A DNA stretch of 64,000 nucleotides from assembly GCA_004794785.1 (NCBI GenBank), contig SJOL01005532.1, forward strand, positions 450,350 to 514,349, written 5' to 3'. The notes under the pieces were generated by a model. That model ran no database searches. It was given only the letters and a program-made list of their open reading frames with translations, and had not been told where the DNA came from. Positions 37,627-48,924 of this stretch are shown one piece after another. The position numbers and the translations under genes are program-made. Numbering within the stretch: position 1 is the first letter of the stretch; every line of letters starts with the position of its first letter. This DNA comes from Opisthorchis felineus (Eukaryota > Platyhelminthes > Trematoda > Opisthorchiida > Opisthorchiidae).

Positions 37627-39655
37627 CTGGATGGGAAAAATAAGGAAACAGATGGGAGTAGAGGGACAAATACAAATAGGGAAAGTAGTTTTGCTCACTG
37701 GACTACTGCATGAAGGGGACCACAGGAGGCGTAATTCCCATGTTGACTGTAAGGAGCGATGGTAAAGACTAGACAAAGACTAGAAGAGAAGACATCTGGG
37801 ACAGGAACTCTGACAACCCAAGTTCTTCGCAACCGGATAGATGAGGTGTACCTGTATCCAAATGTCGTTTGTGAGATGGAGTCTTCTCGGTCTGGCCCAA
37901 CTGCCATTTTTCCATTGACCACTAAAAGTGACTATTGACCTACCAAAGTTTTGTTGATGACGGAAAAGTTCACTGGTGCACTACTTATTTGCATTATTAG
38001 AGCGACTTTGAAAAAAACGGGCTAAGACGGTCGCATAGAAGAGGTGACAACAGGGAAGGGGCGATAATAGGACAGATTTACGCTAGTGAGTGCCTTGTAA
38101 GATGAAATGGATCAGTCATGTTAGCTTTGGGCGTTTTCTTCGCTGCGAGTACTTTTGATTTTTGGAACTTTCGCTATTTCTTACAAGTGAGAAATTCCCC
38201 TCCGTGAGTTAAGTGTCGAATCGTTAAGAAGCAAACACTGTCAATCGGTCAGAACCTTGGCATAAAATGGCAGTTTGGGTTGCTGGAGGTTATTCATCGG
38301 CTATCCTCACATCATCACCGTCATTGTAAGCACTCGTAGCAGCAAGTGTGGGAATACTGGTATCTAATTGGCGTATATTGGTAGAATGTTTCATGTTTTG
38401 TGATCTATTGCGAAAAATCGTTAGAATAGATATTCGTAACTCTGTTCAGGAATTGAAAGGCGGAGGTGCGCTGCTTGAAACAAACGAACATCACGTCGAT
38501 TGGATGGATGTGTCGCGGACCGGTTACGGAACAAAGGAAGGTATGCCCTGGGTGTTCAGAGTATAGGCCAACCAGAATCAGGCATTTTTGGCTAGCTCAA
38601 CATTCTGCCATGCAACTGTGGGCAGAACAGGAAGCTAAGGGCCAATATAGGAGTTGCAGTACAGTTTGCAGTACACAACAAACCTGCATTGGTGTAAGTG
38701 CGACGAACAAAGTATGCTACATTATCATGCGATTGAATCAGTCGAAGCGCTTATCCAATAGCTTGATGCATTATGATGTCGCGCGAGAGCATACCCAAGG
38801 TGAAGTTTAAAGCAGGGGATGAGGATTCGGGATAAAGCCGAAATGATGCACATGTATCCTTGATGACTTATTCGCTGGTGCAGTCGTGTAGCGAGAAATA
38901 GGTCGTATTATTATTATTACTATTGCGGTAAATGTGATCGGGTCTCGAAAAGACCAGCCACACGAGGCCTTTCGTTCTTCTTGGGACTCACCAGGTGAGT
39001 CTGGGAAAGTCGAGCAAGTGCTCTCGTCATTAGTAGTTTCGGTTAAATGACAACACCTAAGCCCTCATTAATCTAAAACGCCGTTCCTGTGGATCATCAC
39101 AATCTCTCCTATACACCCGATTCCACTTGTGCCTACAGAGTCATCTTAGAGAAAGATCTGCTCACGAACAAATAAGGGCTAAAGATGTGATCGTTGTCCG
39201 AGTTTAGGCTTAGTGTTCAATCAATTCTGTGGTAACAAACAACACACTCGAGATGTGCTACGCTTTTTGACTTTTATCAGCAGAACAAAAAAAGTCACAT
39301 TCAGGATTAGGAAGCCGACTGCATGTGGGATTAGGGAGAGTTTGTATGACAGAGATAATTTTGGCAGTGGGGTGTAGAAAGGGATATCGGGAACAGAAAT
39401 CTGTCACAATAAAAAGCGGATCACTAAACGAAGGGACGCAGATAGGAACGTAAACCGTGTACATTTTGTACAGTAGTCACAGCTGCCAATCTTTCACTCA
39501 GTGATGCTCAGGGATACAGGAGTGGATGGTCACGCACTGAAGGAAAGAGCTGATAGCGCTGATGCATGAATTTAGGGAATTGAAGTGAGCTTTTCAGTGG
39601 TTGGGAGATCGAGAGGAGACATTATGCACTGAAGATAATAACCTGGATGCATGAG
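37627..39655 (-). other. part of the long CdsA intron without recognised elements
   Basis: The intron runs from 37627 to 47525 (9899 bases). In this part I see only short frames. 38348-38810 (plus) is open in two overlapping frames but carries no motif. Confidence 0.4.
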
Positions 39656-39659
39656 CGCC

Positions 39660-40330
39660 ATTTAGCGCGTGGCTGAGCCATATCCACCAGTCTCTAACCA
39701 TTTACGTGTCCTGTCGGGGGTCTCCATCAATGGAAACGGAAATGACCGATGTGGATGGGTTTTCTGGTGATGACTCATGCTTCGTTGCCAAGTCATGGCT
39801 TTGACTCCCTTGGCTCGTTTTCTACTCTCCGCATGGGTGTGTAAACAGGCTTTTCGAGAAGGTTCATCTGAGTGACCAATCCAACGCAATTCATGTAACG
39901 TCAGCAGTTCGCCTAACATGTGTAAGTTATTTCCTACAAAAACCATTCGACTTACTTCAGCATTACGGATCCAAGGTTCGGATCAGGTTTGGGCACGACA
40001 CCGATGGTAAAACTGAAAGTTCTTCAACATTCTAAATTCGCAACAACCAGGCTTCTGATTCACAAAACAATGTTAAGCACACTGCAGCATCATGTACCCG
40101 ACCCTACATAAAGAAGTTGATGTCGAGTCTATGTCACAGATGTTGCAGTTTGTCTACTCCGGCCTTTCCTTTCAAGATGGGGATATAACCCTTAGCTAGA
40201 CCACTGGGATTAACACAGCTACTGAGGAAACAAGTGTCTACCACCTCAATCGGCTCATCAGCAAGCAACATTTTACACTGCAACTATGAGGCGCATATGG
40301 GACCGTGCGACAGAATTATTCAGGATATTT
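39660..40330 (-). mobile_element. LINE fragment, C-terminal region
   Basis: Minus strand. Near 40250-40150 an eroded version of the IEVVD...SC...GLAK segment is seen. At 39946-39662 the frame reads LLTLHELRWIGHS, AMTWQRSMSHHQ and RTRKWLETGG, the same tail as in the 41 kb copy. It sits in the long intron between CdsA exons 37388-37626 and 47526-47817. More diverged than the copies at 41 and 62 kb. Confidence 0.75.
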
Positions 40331-41255
40331 GACAGTGCCCACCTTTCGACTTCACAAGCTTGGAGGGAGACCTTCATGATTCTACCAATGACAAACTTGA
40401 AGGGGAAACGGAACAGCTTCGTCTGATACTACTGGAAATAAAGGAAACAGGCAAGAGCATCCTAAAGACTCCCACATATTGACGGGGTTGGCGTACTGCG
40501 TCTTGAAAAGTCAAGGATTTAGGAAACATCTCTGCTTCACAGGCTGCCATAACGACTAACTATAAATGAAGCCAAAGATTTATGCTCAAGGACGATGACT
40601 GCCGTTAGTTTCTAGAAGCAGTGTTACTATTCCAGAGTCTGTCGAAGAGTAAACATCTGATTTATCCACCCCCTTGCGGGAGGGAACCCAGCCTATATTC
40701 CCTGTTTGCGTTCTGTGAACCTACGCAGCATAAGAGGAGACAACAACTACAGCTGTCAGGCTAACATAATGGCTTTCGAACAGCGTTCAGTTAGCTTAAT
40801 TGAAAATTGGTATCATTGTGCAGGTCCTCCCTTCTGTAGGCACACTTCCTCCATTTTATATAGCACCAAGAAATTTTGTCATCTAGACTCATCATCATTA
40901 TCACCAGCTGTAAGAAACGCGTAATTGTCGTACAGTGGTTATAGTTGCCACAGTTTCGTTCACCGATGATTTGGGGAGGTAGGGGAGATAGCTGCGCATT
41001 GAAGGCGGTAGCTGGTATAACTGACGTGTAAACACAGAGTTGTCAGTGGACTTTTAATTGGGCAGATTGGGAGGGGAGCTATGCATTGAAAGCAATAGAT
41101 TGGAAGAATTAGCACCATTGATCCCACGACTGTCATGTCTGACAATGTCTCTAACCATTGGTGTGTCCTGCCTCAAAGTCCCCATCCAGGAAGACGGCAA
41201 TAACCGGCGCAGCTGAGTTTCCTGGAAATGGCTTCATACTTCAATGCCAAGTTAT
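40331..41255. other. intronic, no element recognised
   Basis: No readable domain. Part of the long CdsA intron. Confidence 0.35.
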
Positions 41256-41258
41256 TGA

Positions 41259-41945
41259 TTAACCTCCCCTGGGTCGCTTCCACCCTTCACGTGGTCGTGC
41301 GAAAAGAACCCTTCGAGGAAGTTGGTCGACTGGCATACGCAGCACATGGCCAAGCCAGCGCAACCTGTGCAGTGTGATCAGTTCGTCTATCGTGGGTGAG
41401 TTATCTCCTCCGAACACCATTTGACGTACTTCAGCCTTACTGATCCGGTGTTCCCACCAGACTAGGGCAATTCTTCGAAGACATCGATGGTCAAACACTG
41501 AAAGTCTTTTGACGTCCTCGGCGCGCAGCGGCCAGGTTTCTGACCCGTATGATAATACCGAGCGCACCGCACATTGTAAACTCGACTCTTGATGGATGAG
41601 CTGATGTCACGCCTACGCCACAGGTGATGCAGGTTCACTAAAGCTGGTCTGGCCTTCGAAAATCCGGATGCAAATACCATCTTTGGCGAGACCACCGGGA
41701 TTAATACAGCTGCCCAGGTAGACAAATTTGTCTACTACCTCAATCGACTCATCCGCAAGCATGAGATTAGGGTTCGAGCCCACCCAGTCTTGCAGTAGCA
41801 CTTTACCCTTTGCAGGTGTGAAGCGCACGCCAAACCGTGAGGCAGAATTATTTAGATTATTTAATATTGTTTGCATTACCACGGCGTCAGATCCGAGAAG
41901 GGCTATATCATCTGCGTACTCGATATCAACGTGGAGTACGGACAT
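41259..41945 (-). mobile_element. LINE copy: end of RT and C-terminal domain
   Basis: Minus strand 41945 to 41259. DIEYADDIALLGSDAVVMQT (catalytic YADD), VLLQDWVGSNPNLMLAD, VVDKFVYLGSCINPGGLAKD, then in another frame LVNLHHLWRRRDISSSIKSR, GSETWPLRAEDVKRL, FDHRCLRRIALVWWEHRI and LHRLRWLGHVLRMP. The RT part is nearly identical in protein to the copy at 62.4-62.75 kb. EN and most of RT are missing: immediately before the YADD box the sequence switches to the repeat at 41938-42640. Confidence 0.92.
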
Positions 41946-42640
41946 TGAAAGCTCCTATGTAGGAAGGATGTCATGGATTTAGCAAGGTGTTATTTTGTTT
42001 ATTGTTAATAAGCAGCGGGGTGCATCAGGCCCATCCGTCAGATAAATGACAGTCAAATGACCCATCAACGTTTGCTTGTGTGGCGGGAAGGGGCTGAGAA
42101 TGGACATCGGGGGGCAAAGAACTATGTGGGCAAATGATGCTCTTCGGTTGCTCAGGTCGAGGACGGGGGTTTGACTGAGGTACCTCACCTTGAGCCTTTG
42201 GCTCAAAAGTCTGATTCACAAGGCAGTGGGAGGATGTGGGGTTTTGTTCGGGGACCTTGCCACTAGCACTTCACTCAGGAGTCTGAAATTCGAGGCGGCG
42301 GTTGTTTGTGTTGCCTTGAGGGACCCTGCCCGGATCCAATGACTCAATAATCTGACCTACTTGGCTGCAAGGGGCCGGCCTGGCCCGAGGGCTCAGGGAT
42401 GTCTGACTCCTAATGCGGATGGGAACAGCAGTACCTTTTGAGCAGCACCAGACTCTTTACTTTTAAATGTATTTCGACCGCATTGAATAATGCGCCGACG
42501 GTCACGGTCAACCGTTGGGCGATCGGAGTGTGCGGGTTTTAGGGCCGACCTTTTCTAACCCGTCCTTCTCCGGGGGAACGCAGCACGACCGGTAATTTTC
42601 TCACAAATAGTGGATTTCTGAAGGGCTTCCCTATTCCTCC
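41938..42640 (-). repeat. LINE 5' untranslated-type repeat block
   Basis: The stretch from GTACGGACATTGAAAGCTCC to the CACGACCGG end resembles 46795-47410 in the same orientation (shared CTTGAGCCTTTG, CACAAGGC, and GGTCAACCGTTGGGCGATCG-type segments). It also resembles, inverted, the block just upstream of the LINE coding part at 60605-60775. This places it as the 5' leader of the LINE family in minus orientation. It is joined directly to the YADD region, so this copy lost its EN and early RT. Confidence 0.6.
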
Positions 42641-42884
42641 CTCCTATTCAATTTTTTCATGGATTTTCATGGAATGCACATCTCGGGGGATCAGGGATCT
42701 TGGTAAAGAGAAGCTAGTAGACTGGGACTATGCACACATTTTCTTGTAATCAGTCTGCACAGTCTGCCCTAAACTGAACTGCAGAAGTGATTCCTTGTTT
42801 GCACATGCGTCTTGCAACTTTAAGTGCAACGTACCACTTCAGAATTTTCAGCCAGCAGTGACCCTTTGAAACTTTAGTCAAGGG

Positions 42885-43075
42885 GGGACTTAAACTTGTT
42901 CACCGGTTTACTTAGCTGGACAGCTGCATCAACCGTGACGGAAAAGTCAACCAAGGCGAGAACAACAATTGTGAACTTCGCCTCATTGGTGAATAACGGA
43001 CCATGTGTGCAAGGCGGCTGTGAGAGCAGTTTTACGCTTGGGACATGCAATAAACATGCCCAATCACCTTGTACC
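42885..43075 (+). mobile_element. small LINE C-terminal fragment
   Basis: Plus-strand reading VHRFT then SCINRDGKVNQ, ARTTIVNFASLV and AAVRAVLRLG in three frames. These correspond to the FTYLGSCI...DG...ARISKA...FANL...AAVR...LYG region after RT. Strongly decayed. Confidence 0.5.
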
Positions 43076-43151
43076 AAAAACATTGATTTCCACTCCGAGT
43101 TCTTGTTGGCGAAAGGCCTGTGGGGGGCACGCTATGACTTGGTAGCGCGAC

Positions 43152-43720
43152 ATGAAAGTGACGAATCTCAACCTGAGTGGTGAAGAGCTTTCTCGTTTTC
43201 CTGGATGGGGTCCATGTTATTTTCCATGCATGTGGTCAGGGATCTTGAAGGAAAGAACACATAACCGGTCCAAGTGGCAAGCATGTTTTTACCTAGCTAA
43301 ATCTTGTCCGTCGTTGTGTTCTGAATTGATCTTGGATGAGGTTCAGAAAAACGCTGAGTTAATCCCACTGATGGAGTCTTCATTCGATGTGGTGTTCAGA
43401 CGCGCTCATTTCGATGCTTTCCTATGGTGTGAACATCTTCTTAATCGTTTTCCATGGGAACATAAGACTGGTTGTACTAGGATCCCATTCTTCCCCATTT
43501 TCACTCTTTACCTGAGCCTTCTTCCACATGGTTGTACGGCAGTCAGTTACTAGTATCTACTGCTGGTGTATTGATGTCAATGATGATGATGAGGACGACG
43601 ATGTCTCCTGGTCAGATGAACCATTGTTCAAAGTGCTCAGCCATTTTCCTAACAGGCGTTTTTGGAATGAATTATTTGACCATCTTCCTCACCAATCATC
43701 TCATTAATAACTGTCTTCCT
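43152..43720 (+). other. unrecognised open frames
   Basis: A 133-codon plus frame (43152-43553) contains LILDEVQKNAELIPLMESSF, then FDAFLWCEHLLNRFPWEH. A second frame (about 43565-43710) reads DVNDDDEDDDVSWSDEPLF, then NRRFWNELFDHLP. Both look more protein-like than random sequence and share an acidic-aromatic style, but I do not recognise a family and no splice sites tie them together. They lie inside a CdsA intron on the opposite strand, so they may be a nested gene remnant or an unknown element. Confidence 0.25.
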
Positions 43721-43943
43721 TTGACTAACTGATAGAATTAGGCGACATAGAGCAAGGCAAAACACATACCAAGTCCAGTGATCATCGTCAGAGACAGAAA
43801 CATTAGTGTTGATAATGATGCCTCACTGCAGAACAACCACAAAGCTTATCTAATTACATATGGAATTGTAGAGTGAAGGGAAAATGAAACAACAGATGAG
43901 GGGGGAGCTGGTGTTGAACTATCGCAAGCATTCTGAGGAGCCT

Positions 43944-45420
43944 TCATCTCAAGGCGCTCAATCGGACAACCTGGAAAAAACTGACAGCACGAACGCCACT
44001 GAAATCGATCAGCCACCATTTTTCACAGTCTCCAGCCAAGCGCAGGCCGGGGCCACGTGACAACATACTGCAGGGCGGAGCGCACCAACATCTAGTCTCC
44101 ATAATCAATATCACACCCTTCTGCAAAGTCATACGTTCTTCATCTCGAAGGTTCCGCAATTCTGAAAGGAGCAAGGAGAACAACACTCGTCCCGGTAAAC
44201 GATGTTTCGGCATGCATAGCACATGGCCGAGCAATGTGCCGGATATTTTCCTCGATTGAAGTACCTGCTAAACAACCAAACGCTCGTTTTCTAATTACCT
44301 CGTTACGAATTTTCTGGCGCCATCTAAAACCACAAACGCTTCTGAGACATCGCTGGTAAAAAAATCTGAAGGCGATTCACAGCACCTGTCCGCGGAGGCC
44401 ATCTTTCACAACCATAAAACAACACAGACCTTACTGTAGCCTGGTACACGCGATCCTTGAGACTAAGTGATATGCCGATTTGACGCCACAAGTGACGCAA
44501 ATTAGCAAACGTGATTGGAGCCTTTGAGATTCGTGCACCGACTTCATCAAACACTTCCGTCAGAGGTAATACAACTACTTCCAGTGATTCTTCTTGAATT
44601 GTAAGGGGTACGTTCAGATGCTGCACGTTCTGAAGCATAAAACTTCCATTTTGAGGATGCAAGACGCATGCCGAAAGATGGTATCATGGTGGTCAGGTTA
44701 TTCAACAGGGATTATGCTGCACCTTCGTCCTCAAAGATGATAACTACGTCGTCTGCGTACTCCAGTTCCAAAAGGTTCTCATCAGCAACGACTTAAACAA
44801 CGGGATTTTGAGGACCTTCCAGAGTACGCCTAATTATTTGATCGACGACGAAGTTGAACAAGAATGGAGAGAGTGGACATCTTTGTTGGAAACCACTTTT
44901 TGTATGGAAGATTTTGGAGAGCTCACAATACACACTAACACGCCCAGAAGTATGTGAATATAGGGACCAGACTATGTCCATAAACTTCTGAGAAATACCC
45001 TATTGAGCAAGTGTGGTTGGCAGCACTGACCGATCGACAGAATCGAACGCACCATTGAAGCCATGGAATACCAAGATTGTGGGTCATCTGTACATATAGT
45101 ATTGTACTAACACCTGACGGGGTGCGAAGACGTGGTCGAAGCAGCCAACATCCAGTCGATATCCCGCTTGACACCCATGCGACAAACTTTCGCGTGCCGC
45201 CGTAAGACGATAAACAGTGATACCAGAAGCTCTATAAAGACGGGAGTCAAATTGCCACACATGTGGTTACTACATTTGTTTCTGAAGCCAAGCACCGTTG
45301 CCAACTCACCCCAGGTGTCCAACATAGACGCAAGTAGGCTACGCAGCCATTGACTGAGGAATTCACCACAAACCATATACAAACCAGGGGGAAAGGTAGT
45401 CAGAACAAGAAGCATGGTGG
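43944..45420 (-). mobile_element. LINE copy, RT to C-terminus
   Basis: Minus strand in order: GCQAGYRLDVGCFDHVFAPR near 45170, FHGFNGAFDSVDRSVLPTT near 45050 (first catalytic D), GFQQRCPLSPFLFNFVVDQI at 44900, LEYADDVVIIFEDEGAA near 44760 (second catalytic box), then ITFANLRHLWRQIGI, RSVLFYGCERWPPR and MLGHVLCMPKHRLPGRVLFS near 44230. At least five frame changes. It belongs to a family related to but distinct from the 41 and 62 kb copies, and shares LTIQEESLEVV and DEVGARISKA with the copy at 57.6 kb. Confidence 0.9.
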
Positions 45421-46430
45421 CGCTTGAGTAGAAATATACAATCGGACACTTCTGACGCTGAAGTGCGCTCCATATTCACAGCCAACATTTCTGTAAAAGG
45501 CCGACAATCCGCACGTAAGGCAGCAGGTAACTAAGTGAATTTTTGTTCGAAGTACTGTAATAAACATTCTCCTTTTCTGAATATCAGACAGCGATTCTGG
45601 ACCCTGATAAGTTCGCCGGTAACGGGTTACCTGGGACCAGTCGAACGAATCAAGTGGAAAATGCCGCGGACGTTTCCAGTATTTTCCGTTCCGTTCAGCG
45701 GGCAACCGCATGGTCGAGGTCCCCGCCGGTTTCCAAGAAGGGCGATAGGCAATGATCGACTTTCGCCAGCGGTGACTGATAGCGATATGGTCTATTTGGA
45801 TTCGGGACCGGTTCGTTAGTGGGTGCTACGTTGTTAGACGATTTCCGGCAGTTAGTCAAATCAAAAAAGTTAGTACTTCAAAGGAACAGTCTGTGATCGG
45901 CACACATCGGAAGCAGACGCTCTCCGTTGCCCGTGCGTCTTGTGTCTAACTCCAGAGCTGCAGAGCCAAAACATGGAAGAGAGCGAGGGGGCAGTTAGTT
46001 TACTGCAGTGCTTGCCTCCTGTATCCTGGCGTCTGACAGAGAGCATATATCAATGTGGAGGGCATTCTTCGGACGAGCAACAGTCACTTCGTATGCTGCT
46101 TACTCCAGTGTGCAAACCTCTAAGGCAGAAGACTTCGAGGTGTTTGGGGTGTTACTGAAGTCAGGCACACAGAAACGCAGTTGGACGTGATGCATGGTGA
46201 ACAATGCGATCAGTCCTAGTGCTGGAACCTGCGGACTGAGTATTCATATTTGGGTGGGGTAGGGTAGAACAGGGTATACATGAAAGTGTAAGAAGGGAGG
46301 CGTCAGCAGTAGCATGTTTCCGCTTATTCGCCCCGTTGTATGCAGCAAGTAAGGCGATGCGGCTGATGAGACCACGCGACGGCCGATGTGGCATGGTAGT
46401 ATTTTTTATTGACGTTCATGGTTCTTCATG
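45421..46430. other. intronic, no element recognised
   Basis: 45590-45830 is richer in G and C than its surroundings, but no motif, CpG-type promoter signal or gene could be supported. Confidence 0.3.
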
Positions 46431-47410
46431 GGTTGGAATACTGTCAGGGCGCCCAGACCTCTACAGGAGGACGATTGGGGTTCTCAGCCAAAGCCTTTGG
46501 CTCGCAAGCCTGATTACAAGGCCGGTGCCGGCATACTACTTTAGTAGTGCAATGTTTTTAGGCGAATAGATGTCCTGCCTGTTTCAACCCCCTACCTGGA
46601 GAAGCAGTAGACTTTGTTTGTCCAGTGACCAGAAGAATTCTACGAGTGTCAAAGTGAAACCCCTAGTATAGTTCAGTAGGTCACAGAGGTACCCAAGCCA
46701 TCAGGCCCAGCCTCTGCGTGAGTTCGTTCACGGTATATATATGGAATTTACGTCTGTATAAGATCCGTGTCAGCATTATTTCTTCGCCAATTTGAGGCAC
46801 AGTACGGACGTTAAAGGCTCCTACTTAGAAAAGATCTGGTGATTTTATCAGTGTTACTTTGTTTGACGCTTCCGGACAAAGGATTTAATAAGGCTGACTT
46901 TGAGTTAAATGGTGGAAAAGAATTGGAAATGGATGTCAGTGACCAGAAAACTGTGTGAACGAATGGTAGATCCCAGTTACCTTAGCCGAGGATGTGGTTG
47001 TAGAAGAGTTAGCCTACTTGAGCCTTTGATTCAACGGCTTGCTCCACAAGGCAAGAAGGTGAGAGGTTTCGTTCGGATGCCCCAGGCCTAGAGTCTGACT
47101 TAAAAGTCCGAATTAAGAGACAACAGGTGATGAAGTTTTCTTGGGGGACCCTGACAAGCGCCAGCGACAAAGTGTTTTGACCTGCCTTGGCCCAGACGGA
47201 GGTGTCTCATTCCTAACCTTACAGGGCTTAGAAAACGCTTGATTACTTACCTAATTTATTAGGGACTCTTAGTGGGTCTTAGTCATATTTCAAGCGTATT
47301 GAATATTTAGTCGGTGGTTAAGGTTAACTGCTGGGCAATCGGGGTGTGCTAGGTTTTGGGTTGACTTTTTTAATCTATCCTTCCTCGGGGCAGGCAGCAT
47401 CGTCGCTTCC
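46431..47410 (-). repeat. LINE leader-type repeat, second block
   Basis: 46795-47410 resembles 41938-42600 along its length (GTACGGACGTTAAAGGCTCC, CTTGAGCCTTTG, and the GGTTAACTGCTGGGCAATCG segment). A partial third version of the CCTTTGGCTC...AAGCCTGATTACAAGGC stretch lies at 46490-46530. No coding part is attached. It ends about 115 bases from CdsA exon 47526-47817. Confidence 0.55.
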
Positions 47411-47525
47411 ACACACGTGGACAGGCAGGCCGCCTGGGAGAAACAATATGAAGGACACTCGGGGACGCAAAATTTTCGACTGTCGTCAGTAAAAACAAAG
47501 CATTGAATGCATAGAATAGACTCAC

Positions 47526-47817
47526 CATCCACTTGGAAACATTGTAGGTTCGTGGTATAAATACCGGATTTCTAGTACAACTGGTTGTCAACGCTCCAAT
47601 CGTATCATCCCATTCCAACGGACAAACAAAATAGTCATAGCGAAGTAGAATCAGGGAGAAGAAGAAGCCGAATAGAATCGTGGCAATTCCACCACCAATG
47701 AAGCCCTCCCACGTCTTTTTCGGAGACAATTTGATGAGAGGAGTTTTGCCGAAGAAAAACCCAAACACATAGGCCATTATGTCATTACAAATGACCAGAG
47801 CGACAGGCATAAGAAAC
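47526..47817 (-). CDS. CdsA: phosphatidate cytidylyltransferase, central exon
   Basis: Acceptor CTCACAG and donor ATG then GTGAGT (minus). One base completes a Trp codon begun in the previous exon, followed by 97 codons. The reading is FLMPVALVICNDIMAYVFGF, FFGKTPLIKLSPKKTWEGFI, then GGGIATILFGFFFSLIL (membrane segment) and a Cys-containing loop with YFVCPLEWDD. CNDIMAY, the K-L-S-P-K-K-T-W-E-G-F-I-G-G block and the FVCP loop are hallmarks of animal CDS1/CDS2. The segment holds two membrane helices around the conserved loop. The frame past the donor, down to 47370, is intron. Confidence 0.97.
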
Positions 47818-48415
47818 CTGTGAGAAAATGGAGTAAGAAGGTTGCTTTATGTTTTAGGTAAACAGCACTCTTTTCGATATCTGAATTGGCCAAACCACAT
47901 AACTAGTCAATATGAATGAAACCACTGCGAAGGGAAACACATAATATTCATATTGAAAGAACAACAGACATCTACATAATCCAGGCTACTAAAATTTCTC
48001 TCAAGCTGTTAAGTCTACATGAGATTTGGATGAGGATAAACACTTGCCCTCATATTTCCATAGTACGGTAATCCCTCAGGAGCAGGCATCACGGGAAGAG
48101 GGGGTATTCAGCCTCCATCAGAGAGTGAGAATGCTTTGGAATATCGTTCTCTACATTCTAAGTGACGGGGAACCCTATGCACCCCTAATGGAAGAGATCA
48201 CTGCATAACGAAACAAAGTGGCACAGATGAGATCAGTTACCAAATTCATCCAACACTCTAGCCAAATAACGTGATATTGTTGCATCGGTGCTTATGTCTG
48301 TTTTGGAATAGTAAAATCGTGGGGCTCATGTGTGAGGAAAGTGGCAAGTGCTGCAAATGGAAACTTGGCTTGGTAGCCCACCGTTGAGTTCACGTCCATG
48401 AAAGTGTTGGCACAA
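47818..48415 (-). other. CdsA intron, no element seen
   Basis: Proximal part of the 3815-base intron between exons 51633-51715 and 47526-47817. No motif. Confidence 0.4.
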
Positions 48416-48417
48416 AC

Positions 48418-48660
48418 GTGGTCGCTCAAATGGCCTGCGCTGATTGTTCCCGCCCTTTACCAACGAAGATTGGCCTGAGTCAACATCACCGGCACGCACA
48501 CCCCACCCGGCACAATGCAGATAAGCTTGGTCTAGTAAAAAATCCCGGTGTCCGCTGGTCCCAACAAGAGACACAGTCACTCTTGCGCCTGGCCAACAAC
48601 AGTCCTGCGACACGCAAACCTCGCTGTTCGTGAGATTGGGGCAATGTTTTCTTGGTCGAT
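48418..48660 (+). mobile_element. R2-like retrotransposon, N-terminal zinc finger and Myb-like region
   Basis: Plus frame: CADCSRPLPTKIGLSQHHRH followed by AHP is a C2H2 finger (C-x2-C, then H-x4-H), and VKNPGVRWSQQETQSLLRLA is a Myb-like helix start. This pairing is typical of the N-terminus of R2-clade elements, where it binds target DNA. The frame stops at 48633. The rest of the protein up to the C-terminal part at 48.9 kb is missing. Confidence 0.75.
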
Positions 48661-48702
48661 CGGCTATCACCATCAAAATCAGCTTACATGTGCAATTAGT
48701 TG

Positions 48703-48775
48703 AAAAACGCTTGGAACCGATTGAGTAGTCATCGCAGTCATCGATTGTTACCAAACTTTTCCGAAAACAGGTTAC
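48703..48775. repeat. Penelope flank fragment lying between two R2-like pieces
   Basis: 48703-48737 (ACGCTTGGAACCGATTGAGT) is the reverse complement of part of the flank at 22.2 kb, and 48745-48772 (GATTGTTACCAAACTTTTCC) is its direct orientation. Two flank arms therefore meet head to head here, with no Penelope coding sequence. Confidence 0.6.
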
Positions 48776-48924
48776 ATGTGCTTAACTGGCAAGCACAACA
48801 GGATGAGTCCTCATCTAGTGACCCTGACCAAACCATCGGTCAAACAACGGTCTATTTGTCAGAAGCTGATGACTATAGCGTCTGGTTTAAGAAAAAAAGT
48901 GAATTGTGCTGTGTCACTGTTGGA

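Noticed and set aside
37465..37713. 82-codon plus-strand frame
   Set aside because: Antisense of the catalytic exon of CdsA.
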